This document shows positions 10,520-18,548 of a stretch of 18,548 nucleotides of DNA, piece by piece. Every line of letters starts with the position of its first letter. Position 1 is the stretch's first letter. Both the position numbers and the translations under genes were made by a program. A model generated the notes under the pieces. That model was not told the DNA's origin. It did no database searches and saw nothing but the letters and a program-made list of their open reading frames with translations. The stretch comes from Thermomucor indicae-seudaticae (taxonomy: Eukaryota; Mucoromycota; Mucoromycetes; Mucorales; Lichtheimiaceae): contig JSYX01000291.1 of the NCBI GenBank assembly GCA_000787465.1, positions 1-18,548 on the forward strand, written 5' to 3'.

Positions 10520-12321
10520 ATGGCTGACGATTTGTCTGATAAAACGAGGACGACAAAGGAGAACCCGGATTCAGAAGACCATTCTCATGACATCCTCACC
10601 GGCTCAGGTGATGCCACTGAAAGTCCTCAAACGGAACAACAGGGAGCAAGAGCTGTGTCCAGTCCTTCTGTGTCTCCTCCTCCCCCCAGTACAGAGGTGT
10701 CAGAGCGAGTGGTAGAAGAACAACCTACGACGCAGACTCAGCCCCAGAACGAGCAAGCCAACCTGCGGGAGCCAGTTCGCACACTGAAAGAAGCGTTTCC
10801 GGACATTGACGTGGATATTATTGAGGCCATTTTAGAAAGTCAAGGTGACAATGTGGAGCGATCTTTTGATGTTTTACTTGGCATGTCGGATCCAAGCTAT
10901 AAACCAGAAGAGCCGTGCCCAAATGCTCTTCGCGGAGGCGAAGATTTGCCTCCGCCTCCAATGCCACCACGTCCCACTTCGACTACACCGGCTCTATATG
11001 GTTACTGGCAACAACAACAACAGCAGCAGCAGCAGCAGCAACAACAACAACAACAACAACAACAACAGCGACCTGTGCCAAGAACTGTGGAAGAACAGTT
11101 GCGTATGGATGAAGAATATGCACGACAGCTAGCGCTGGAAGATGAGAGAGCCCGGGTCCAGCAATATCAACGTAAGCATGCCTTATGACTGAAGCTGCAC
11201 ACACATGTTATTGACATTGAAAAAGGGCAAAGACAGCAGCAACAGAATGAAGACTCGATCTTCAGCAGCTTTCAAGGTATTACGCGAAATTGCAATTGAA
11301 AACAGGGACGGTGGTATTCATTGGGGTTATTATTAGAGGAACTGCCTGTTATCAAGGAAAAAGTGATTGAAGCCGGAAATGGTAGGTGTGAGAGCATTTT
11401 GGGATTAGATACTGAGCCTAAAGACTTTATGCAAGCTGCCAAGAAAAAGGTGATGGATTTATACAATCAGTTCAAAGCTTCGCGTGCTGCCAATAGTGCT
11501 ACGGCTAGCGCTGGCACGACCATACCGACAACGAACGCACAGTATAGGTAGGTACCTTGGGGTATGATGACGATCGGCAGGTGAATATTAAACGGTTTCT
11601 CTGTAGAGGATTGCCCAGAGACGAAGGGGACGATCTTTTGGCGGGAGACATGTCTGCTTTGCGGCTTTCAGACAATGACGTTTATGCACAAACGGCGAGA
11701 TCATCTGGAGCCATGCGCAGTCAGCCGCCAACCAGCCAGGAACCTGGCGTGATCCATGTTAATCCGCCTCTTGCTGATCAGACAGGGTACAGTCGACCAG
11801 CTCTATCTGTCGAGGAACAAATTCGTGCGGATGAGGAGCTTGCACGTCGCCTGGCTAGAGACGATCAGTTTTGGGAGAATCGTGGTAAATACCCCTTTTT
11901 GACGTGGGCTACTGGGATATGTTGTGTTGACAGTTTCGAAAATGCAGGAGCAAGAAATGATAATCCTCCACAAATGCCAACACGGACGCCCTCTGGGCTA
12001 GAAGGTAAAGATGGGCATCATGGTTGTTGTTTATATTTGAACTTAATTGGATTTTCATAGGCGATAGTGTCACACTGACAGCACCAGACAAGAATATTGA
12101 TAGTCCCCAATTAAAGACAGCACAGGAGAACAACCGGCAAGAGGAGAGACGGTCTTACGTTATTCGTGACGAGGACGATTCGGATGTCGACGACTTGATT
12201 GATGTGGATGAAGATACAGAAAGAAAAGGTAGAGTCGATATAAAGTCTGTCATTAGTAACCATACTTATGCTTTGCGTAGAGCAAAAGCCTGACGAAAAG
12301 CACGTTGATCCGATCGCATAA
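10520..12321 (+). CDS. CUE-domain ubiquitin-binding protein (Cue5-like)
   Basis: Probable ubiquitin receptor; yeast Cue5 links ubiquitinated aggregates to autophagy. Inferred exons: 10520-11171, 11226-11276, 11337-11381, 11436-11547, 11607-11884, 11948-12004, 12061-12228, 12281-12321, giving 467 residues. The start has an excellent context (TACCATGGCT). The CUE domain spans about 88-125 (TLKEAFPDIDVD...SFDVLLGMSDP), with the AFP and LL ubiquitin-contact motifs. A 20-Gln run occupies 164-183. Two similar charged helices, VEEQLRMDEEYARQLALEDE (190-209) and VEEQIRADEELARRLARDD (355-373), look like inverted ubiquitin-interacting motifs. Between them lie ELPVIKEKVIEAGN and AAKKKVMDLYNQF, shared with fungal Cue5-like proteins. 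The tail is very acidic (DDSDVDDLIDVDEDTE). Introns 3 (11382-11435) and 5 (11885-11947) are open and multiples of three, so retained forms are possible. No clear Atg8-interaction motif was picked out. Confidence 0.88.
11009..11068 (+). repeat. CAA/CAG trinucleotide repeat encoding 20 Gln
   Basis: Twenty in-frame Gln codons: four CAA, six CAG, nine CAA, one CAG. The codon blocks suggest replication slippage within each tract rather than selection of each codon. Length probably varies between strains (inference). Confidence 0.97.
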
Positions 12322-12649
12322 GACCTGAACAACTGTACATCTGCTATGATTCTTTTTACTATACTATACTTTAGCTAGTTTGCTTTTTTATAAAGGATAT
12401 CCTGAAGTTGACAGAATGTAAACATTATGCGCTAACTCGAAGAACAGATGGGATCGTCAATAGAAACCTGCGCAGATCGTTTGCGCCATCTTGTAATAAA
12501 GATCGGGATGCCCTTACGTGTAAGATCTCCCAGATTTACCAACATTCCTGCAACTTTCCGCTTGGTAAACATCGTAGCTATCTCAAAGCCGGAGCAAAAA
12601 AGACGCGCTGCTTTTCTGTCTAAAACATTTCTTTTTTCTTTGAGCAAGC
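12322..12649. other. Intergenic region between the CUE gene and CENP-X
   Basis: 328 bp. The first part is AT-rich (TATACTATACTTTAGC near 12361) and probably holds the CUE 3' end. The rest is the presumed CENP-X promoter, ending with a T-rich tract TTTCTTTTTTCTTTG just before the start. The open frames here resemble nothing known. Confidence 0.45.
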
Positions 12650-13080
12650 ATGGAAGAAGAATACGAAGCAGAGACATTCAAGACTGTAATTGTTCCTCGT
12701 CATCGTTCGACATGATGTCCGCATTACTGATGATGGCATTGGCAGGAAACCATTAACGCCATTTTCAAGGCGACATGGAAAGATTCTTCCACCAAAGGTA
12801 TGAAGATAAAGAGATTCCAGAGCAAACTCATGACTGAGCTTTCTTGAAGCCAACAAGGAAGCCTTGATTCTCGCGTGCGAGTTCCTTCGACTTTTTACTA
12901 TAGGTTAGATGCCCCTTTACCAAACACAGAGAAAAAACGAATAGATGGTCTAATGCGTGGGGGCTCACAACAGAAGCAGTACATCGAGCAGCTGAACAAA
13001 TCAATGGAGATCAGGAAGAAGACCGAATTCACGTGGAACATTTGGAACGTATAGTGCATCAGCTTCTCTTGGACTTTTAG
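12650..13080 (+). CDS. MHF2: CENP-X / MHF2 histone-fold protein
   Basis: Small histone-fold protein that pairs with CENP-S/MHF1; the pair acts in kinetochore assembly (CENP-T-W-S-X) and with FANCM-type helicases in replication-fork repair. Four inferred exons: 12650-12685, 12746-12797, 12850-12903, 12974-13080, giving 82 residues against 81 in human CENP-X. The spliced protein begins MEEEYEAETFKTETINAIF, contains KDSSTKANKEALILACEFLR and EAVHRAAEQ, and ends HVEHLERIVHQLLLDF. The terminal QLLLDF and the L-x-x-x-L-x-x-F-x-x-E-A pattern are hallmarks of CENP-X. No exon is longer than 36 codons, so a simple reading-frame search misses it. All phases agree. The stop is only 92 bp from the stop of the zinc-finger gene on the other strand. 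Confidence 0.88.
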
Positions 13081-13172
13081 AAACAACATACAAAAAAATG
13101 ATGATCGATGTACAAACAGTAAAGAGAGAGAGGGGGGTATTTCTTGTTTTCCTCCCGGGAAAAAAAGACAGT

Positions 13173-15771
13173 TCACTGGAATCCAGTATTTTGAGACGGA
13201 GGCGGGTACCCAGAAGAAACAGGTGCCGGCGGGGTATAGCTTGCCGAGACTTGCGGCTGTGCGGTTGCTAGTGGTTGTGTGGTTGTGGCAGGCAACGATA
13301 CATGGAACTGATGAGTAACGAAAGGAGGAGGAGGATGTTGCGATGTATGAGGATGCATGTCTGTATGTGCAGGTGGTGGATGTGGCTGAATTGTCGTCAG
13401 TGGATGTTGTAAGCGCATTTGGACAGGCACCTGGCCTGTAACATTGTAAGGTGCTGTAGTCGTAGATGCAAATGATATGTGTTCACCCATGGATGATGAT
13501 GATGATTCATGCGTCTTTTCGTGTTTCTTCAGCGAGCGAGCATGATAATACGCTTTGCCGCATCCCTTGGTAGAGCATATGTACGGCCGAACGTTCGAAT
13601 GCGTTTTGATATGTGTGGTTAATGAATCCGGTCTGGAAAACCGCTTACCACAACCTAATATACAATCCTTCAATATACCGCCTGTAACCGCCTTCCAGAG
13701 TTAGTTTACTTACCTGGCTGATCACAAGCAAACGGTCGTTCGCCTGTGTGTGTCCGAAGGTGGTTGTACATCTTGTGACGCTTGGTAAATGGCTTTTGGT
13801 TTCGTGCACAGCCTTCCCATTGACAACGATACGTAGGCTGCCGGACCCAATGTTAAATTTCAGTGCTGAGTGGCATGGTTATAATAACCTTACCTTTCCA
13901 CTCCCAACATGGGTATAACCGATATGGCTTGTTAGTTTTTCAAGGGTGTCAAACCTTTGTCCGCAATCTTTCCACAAGCATTGTAATTGCTCGTTCTTTG
14001 GCTCACTTTTTGATTGTGCACCAGTCTCCTCCAAGCTTGTTTCTTTAATGTCTGATTGTTGTCGGCGGCAACTCGGCTGCTCCGTCGTGTTCTGTTGAAT
14101 GTCCTTCTCCTCCTTGTTATCCGGAAGAGTTTCCTTCCGTGACACATCCTGATTCTGTTGAGCAACTTCCTTTGAGGTAGTCCCTGCAGAATTCGGGCTG
14201 GTCTGCTGCGATTCGTTTGCTCTTTTCTCCTGCTCGAGTTCCACAAGGCGCGCAATCAATTGCTCTCGCGACATTTGTTCATATTCTCTTTTGCAGTCAT
14301 TTTGATCGACGGGCTGTAATCCTAGTTCGGCCGGTGTGGGTGGAGGTGGTAGAGTAATCGGGCCAAGGGCTGGCCGCTGACGCTCTTTCGCTAAGCCGTT
14401 CATGATTGCCACCTTTTGGTCATCTGAAAACATGGAAGGCGTCATACACGAGCTTCCTGTTGCTGCTACTACTACTGCTGGTGGTGGTGGTGGTGTGGAT
14501 ACAGCACTGGCATTGGTCACGTATGGGTGTTGGCCAAGATACTGGTTATGACCAACAGCAGCAGTAGATTGAGGTATACGTGGGTTAAACATGAAATTCG
14601 TTGACTGCACATCTAAATGGGCCGGGAACGGACTGGACATGGTGTGCCTTCTCGCTTTTTTCCGCGTATGTGATTGTTCTGTTCCAGTATTGACTCGGTT
14701 GTTTATTAGCTGATGCTGGCCTGAACTACTATTACTACTAGCGGGATAGCTATTGTTGGGTAGCTGTTGATTGACTGAGAACGCAGGTAGAGTACAAGAA
14801 GGTTGTCCGAGGCTCATTATGTTTTCGGGTCGGTTATTTTCATTGCAGGTTAAAGTTTGTGATTGTTGTACTGAAGGATTGGGAACGGGCTGTACTATTG
14901 ATATGGCCATCATTTGCTGGTGTTGTTCCATGGGCGCTGAAACCATTGGTTGCTGTGTAGTTTCTGATGAACTCGTTCCAGCCGTCCGCTGCTGCAATAC
15001 GGCTTGATGCACCGCCATTGGATTCTGCGACGGAGGAACGATATTCTGTGCTTGATGCTGTGTCAGAGCTAACTGGTCCCTGTCCGTAGGTCTCATTTCT
15101 GCCAGATGAGTTGCGGCGGTCTGCTGTGCTACTGCTGCTGCTGCTGCCATAGCTGCATTTTGAGGACCTAAATTCGAGTGATCTGGCAAAATATTTGTTT
15201 GCACCGTTGGCTGCGTATAATTCAAGGCACGCTGATCCATAGGCTGAGACGCAATAATCATGTGCTGAACCATTTGCTGATGTGGGTGGTGCAATGAGAC
15301 CTGGTTGTTGCTGCTGCTGCTGCCCTGTTGAAATGGCGCCTGGGTATAGCTGATGTTTTCAGGTGCACCCAAAGGGGAAGGAACAGGCGTCGTATCAGCG
15401 CTGGCTTCGGACATGACATTTTCGTGCAGGACATTGTTAATGATCGCAAGTCCTTGTTGTTGCTGTTGCTGTTGCTGTCCATCGAGCGTCGGCCAGGCTG
15501 CTTGTGGGTTTGGTTTGTTGCTGGTATCCCCCGCTGGCGGTTCCCCGGCTATGGCCGACGGCTTTAAGGGGGGAGATAGTGTTATTTGCTGATCGAATGT
15601 GCAATCCTGGGTGAGTGACCGGGCGCGTACCTGTAGCGAGTCCATGAGGGTTTCTTGACGTACAGCAACGGGTGGCGGCGGGTTCGGCCGTTGTAAGACC
15701 ATCGTTGGAGTAACGTTATAGGGCGCTCCGAATCCGCCCTGGCAGGCACAGTTGGCCAGTGGGTTCGTCAT
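13173..15771 (-). CDS. Large Gln-rich C2H2 zinc-finger protein, GLI/PacC-like fingers
   Basis: Probable nuclear transcription factor. Inferred exons: 15771-13894, 13837-13714, 13654-13173, giving 827 residues. The first 570 residues are low-complexity (Gln, Pro, Ser, Asn), with an eight-Gln run, an Ala-rich run, a basic stretch RKKARRH that could be a nuclear signal, and a short coiled-coil-like segment MSREQLIARLVELEQEKR. Four fingers follow: LQCLWKDCGQRF (about 596-621), YRCQWEGCARNQKPF (629-656), FACDQPGCGKRF (662-686), YICSTKGCGKAY (692-716). The CxWxxC form and long linker of the first two recall GLI/ZIC and PacC/Rim101. The His/Pro-rich C-terminus has no further domain. Both introns cut between or within fingers. 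I cannot assign an orthologue; the target genes are unknown. Confidence 0.88.
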
Positions 15772-16252
15772 AGCGCTCCCATGTGTGGCTTAGCCGATAT
15801 TTTTCCTGCCTCTCTCTCACCGCGTTTATGTAGCTGCATAAAAGTGCAGAGATCGCGATCTGGAAAAGGTCTAGGTCGACTCTAGCACAGAGAGACCAGT
15901 GCCGCTTTAGCACTTCAAGAAGCTGCGGAAACCTGACTCATCGCCATCCTTTGTGCGCAGACCGAATGGTTTCCGTTACTATCTAGGATCAACCCGTCCG
16001 CATCAACGGGCGTACCTTGACGCCCTGATATACGTATTTCTGATGGAGACTTGTGCTTCTACTACCGATAAAAGTTATCGATGATATTTTCTGATCGACA
16101 TTGCTTAGCAATAAAAGATACAGCATGCTTGTAATTACTGAAAAAAGTAAAACGGTAGAAAGAGAAATCGCATTTGCCGCTATACAGTTATTGTTCGTGG
16201 GGTATACCCAAGCTTCTTAATGTAGAAAGTGTGATTTTTGTCGTACGTCTGT
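15772..16252. promoter_or_regulatory. Intergenic region upstream of the zinc-finger gene
   Basis: 481 bp holding the PDK 3' end and the zinc-finger promoter, both on the minus strand. It contains two overlapping inverted repeats at 15993-16025 (CCCGT with ACGGG; GGGCGT with ACGCCC). The part at 16071-16170 is AT-rich. No gene is seen. Confidence 0.4.
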
Positions 16253-18164
16253 CTACATTAGGGGTTCATCGCTATTCGAAAGTCTATTTAGATGCAAGTA
16301 GGCATCTGTACCATATCTAATCCAGTACACTGCGGTTTATATACAAGTTCTGTACATATGTAAAAAGAAAGAAGGTTAAGCTTACCCTTCCATGGATATA
16401 AGTTTCAGATCGCCGCCAAAGTATCGTGCATACTTTGTATTTCACTAGACTTAATACGAACACTGGGGCGTTATTATAGGTTTGGAACTTACCAGTCTTG
16501 AGATGGGCAAGCCGTAACCGAAACCAGCCATGGGAGCCCTGAATTCTGTCTTGTTAAATTCAGGTTCCAGTTCTTGTCTTTCTGCAGTGGTGTACTGCGT
16601 GTGTGGTAGCCAGTCAGTGAGTCAGTCAGTCAGCCAGGACACAGATTCAGACATGACTTGCCATGTATGTCCAGACAAGTGGGATACCCGATCGCGGGAT
16701 CCCACCTCCTTCATCTGATATCTTGATCGTGATATCCTATATGTCAGCCTTTCCGTTTAATTATCAGACTTCATAGAGATTTTTATATGTGTGTATGGTA
16801 CCTCTTTGCCGTGAGCAATGATAACGCGTATAGGTGGATACTCATCCTCATAATCTGGACTGAACCGTTCAACCACAGCTCGAAGCGAGTTCTTCAGTAG
16901 CTCAAAGACCATATGATTCAGATGGGACGGTACATACATGAACTCGATCTCGCCCGGGCAATATACGTGGACTTCGGGTGCCTTGAAGAGCCCATAGTAT
17001 TCTTCACAGATAAAGCGAGCATTTGCAATGGTATCTTGTACGATTTCTCGGATATTGGTCCGTGTACAGATGACGCCTACGTAGTCGTTTTGCGGTCGGC
17101 CCCTGTACAGCGCCGAATGCTGCCCTATCCGTCACAATGAATCTATCCGCGACTAGGAAGAAGAGAAGGGAAAGGATAGTTACCTATTAGCATTCGAATA
17201 CCGATACGGGACATGTAGAAACGGTCCAGAAACTGTTGGACGTCGGTATCAATCATGGAAGACTGACGCCGTTCCTTGTACTCCAGGATACCCTGGGCTA
17301 TCCTCCACGAATGAATGATGGAAAGAAAAGGGTATGCAGTCTATGATGAAAAGCTTACCGACGGTTGTGACCACTGGATCATGTCGTCTCTTGATGGCTT
17401 CAATTGTCTTAACAAAGTTATCGGTATATGTCAAGACCTCGGGTGAAAAATCGATCTCTTCTACGTTTGTGTAATAGCTGCACTTATGATATGATTGCCA
17501 TTGTAAGCAAAAGAGAAAGTGCTTTGCTTCTCCTGTCTTTACCGATGATTAATGGGCACCATAGGATGAGCGCCTGTGGACGGTCGTAGAGAAGGAGAAG
17601 GATGAGCAAGGGCTGGATTGTGTGGTAAGACGTGGTTATTTCTGGAAGCGACTTTGATGCGTTCTTTCATGGTGCTAGATAGTTGTGGATGCGCAAGGTC
17701 CATCAGGTCCTGGGTGTTTGTGTTGTGAGAAGTGGGCTAACTACTACTTGCTTTTCCCAATAAAGCTCACCTTGAATGATTCAGCGTACCAGTGCTTGAC
17801 CTTGATAATGGAAGGCACATCGCACAAGTTGTTTGGTAGTTCCTCCAGCTCTTTTACTCGGTGTGCAAGTCGGATCGGAAGTTCCTCTTGCAGATACATA
17901 CAATATGAGCTTGAGGTCCTACTTAAAGCGAGGGGTGAATGGCGTTACCGTGCAAGAACTGGCTTGCTTTGAATAAAGTGCCTTTTGACGGTCGTTGACC
18001 TAATTGTGTAAAGGGAGGTACCGTCAACCCAGATTGCCGTTCGGCAATATCCCTTTTGAACAGAATTTACCAAACATGACCATTTGCCGAAGGGACACTC
18101 CTGTTTGAGGGAATTTCGCGAAATGCTTAATCTTGTCGTATAAGTGCGGTGTGATTTGAAACAT
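16253..18164 (-). CDS. PDK: Pyruvate dehydrogenase kinase, mitochondrial
   Basis: Phosphorylates the E1-alpha subunit of pyruvate dehydrogenase and so shuts off the complex. Eleven inferred exons: 18164-18071, 17999-17949, 17886-17771, 17709-17543, 17477-17359, 17297-17184, 17124-16802, 16736-16662, 16594-16493, 16432-16386, 16316-16253, giving 423 residues. The start MFQITPHLYDKIKHFAKFP and LRQMVMFG match the family N-terminus. RRHDPVVTTVAQG carries the conserved His175. The GHKL ATPase boxes are HLNHMVFELLKNSLRA (Glu295, Asn299), DEGGGIP (336-342), WTYMYTTAE and GFGYGLPIS (377-385). DYVGVICT and YVPSHLNHM favour pyruvate over branched-chain dehydrogenase kinase. A Ser/Pro/His-rich stretch (about 110-141) precedes HRYYTNVEEI. 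A classic presequence is not obvious. Intron 8 is GC-AG. Confidence 0.94.
16595..16661 (-). other. GC-AG intron in PDK with tandem CTGAC motifs
   Basis: The conserved sequence WTYMYTTAE is formed only by joining ACATACATG|GCAAGT to CACGCAG|TACACC. The intron is 67 nt. On the transcribed strand it carries four CTGAC copies in a short GACT-type repeat 16-38 nt before the acceptor, each resembling a fungal branch site. Confidence 0.87.
16611..16633. repeat. Short tandem repeat of CAGT/GTCA units in a PDK intron
   Basis: The 23 bp consist of repeated CAGT units with one GTGA interruption. It lies entirely within the GC-AG intron. Confidence 0.8.
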
Positions 18165-18527
18165 TCTAACTGCTATAAGGAAGAAAAGAGAGGTGGTAAA
18201 GTATTTCTCAGAGCAGTTGACGCATCCTTTAATACTTTTTGGCGCGCTTCGGGTGTTGGATTAGGCACATTTGGTTATACTGGTTTTTGCATAAGCGCCT
18301 TCGGTTGATAATGTTTGTGTCAACTTTAACTGAAATTTGCGCCATGGTTTAACGAGGATTCACAATGTGATTTAAAAACATTATACGCTACGGAAGGCTT
18401 ATGGCATACATCTGTGCACTCGACTGGCTGCGTAATAGAATACGCGTAACGGAGTCGTTCCTTGTTACGTATATTTTACATCATTTATGAGTTTCGAGCA
18501 AAGGAAATTTCTCTCTTTCCTTGCCCG
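18165..18527. promoter_or_regulatory. Upstream region of PDK
   Basis: 363 bp before the poly-C end of the window, presumably the PDK promoter and leader. It is AT-rich with no recognised motif and no gene. Confidence 0.35.
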
Positions 18528-18548
18528 CCCCCCCCCCCCCCCCCCCCC
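18528..18548. repeat. Poly-C run of 21 at the window edge
   Basis: The window ends in 21 consecutive C after a CT-rich stretch (CTCTCTTTCCTTGCCCG). It is the longest homopolymer here and lies exactly at the edge, so it is most likely where an assembly stopped, or a sequencing artefact. It does not resemble a telomere repeat. Confidence 0.9.

Noticed and set aside
15300..15480. Short open frames rich in Leu or Cys runs opposite the zinc-finger gene
   Set aside because: They are shadows of CAG/CAA Gln runs read on the other strand.
16611..16633. CRISPR or regulatory direct-repeat array
   Set aside because: A 4-bp microsatellite inside an intron, with no spacers.

Overview
The window is a gene-dense piece of a fungal nuclear genome. 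It holds nine protein-coding genes, all split by short spliceosomal introns (mostly 54-80 nt, 49 inferred here), with intergenic gaps of about 0.1-1 kb. Protein resemblance (an 82-residue CENP-X, a NagB-type deaminase, Gln-rich C2H2 and CUE proteins), intron size and compactness suggest an early-diverging filamentous fungus, most likely Mucoromycota/Mucorales; that placement is inference. There are no rRNA or tRNA genes, no CRISPR and no intact transposon. The right edge ends in 21 consecutive C, which looks like a contig end.

Layout: (1) 345-2126, +, mitochondrial complex I 49-kDa subunit (NDUFS2). (2) 2127-3108, almost 1 kb with no recognised gene. (3) 3109-5450, +, WD40 polyadenylation factor Pfs2/WDR33. 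(4) 7485-5873, -, divergent hexokinase-family sugar kinase. (5) 8929-7732, -, glucosamine-6-phosphate deaminase, 246 bp upstream of the kinase on the same strand. (6) 9329-10356, +, Tlg1/syntaxin-6-like SNARE, divergent from the deaminase. (7) 10520-12321, +, Cue5-like CUE-domain ubiquitin-binding protein. (8) 12650-13080, +, CENP-X/MHF2 in four tiny exons. (9) 15771-13173, -, large Gln-rich four-finger C2H2 protein, tail-to-tail with CENP-X. (10) 18164-16253, -, mitochondrial pyruvate dehydrogenase kinase in eleven exons.

Most genes are unrelated housekeeping functions. The exception is the kinase/deaminase pair. In Candida and Trichoderma, N-acetylglucosamine catabolic clusters pair a hexokinase-family GlcNAc kinase with GlcN6P deaminase, and this kinase has changed residues around its sugar pocket, so a GlcNAc-utilisation pair is the best functional hypothesis. 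Two mitochondrial energy genes (NDUFS2, PDK) bracket the window but are not obviously linked.

The most notable sequence-level observations are three GC-AG introns sharing the same GCAAGT donor, a His in place of the SNARE zero-layer Gln, stop-free 3n introns that would give in-frame isoforms, and a duplicated ubiquitin-binding-like helix in the CUE protein. I did not find a convincing new multi-gene system. All exon joins were inferred by eye from splice consensus, reading frame and family conservation; no alignment was run.
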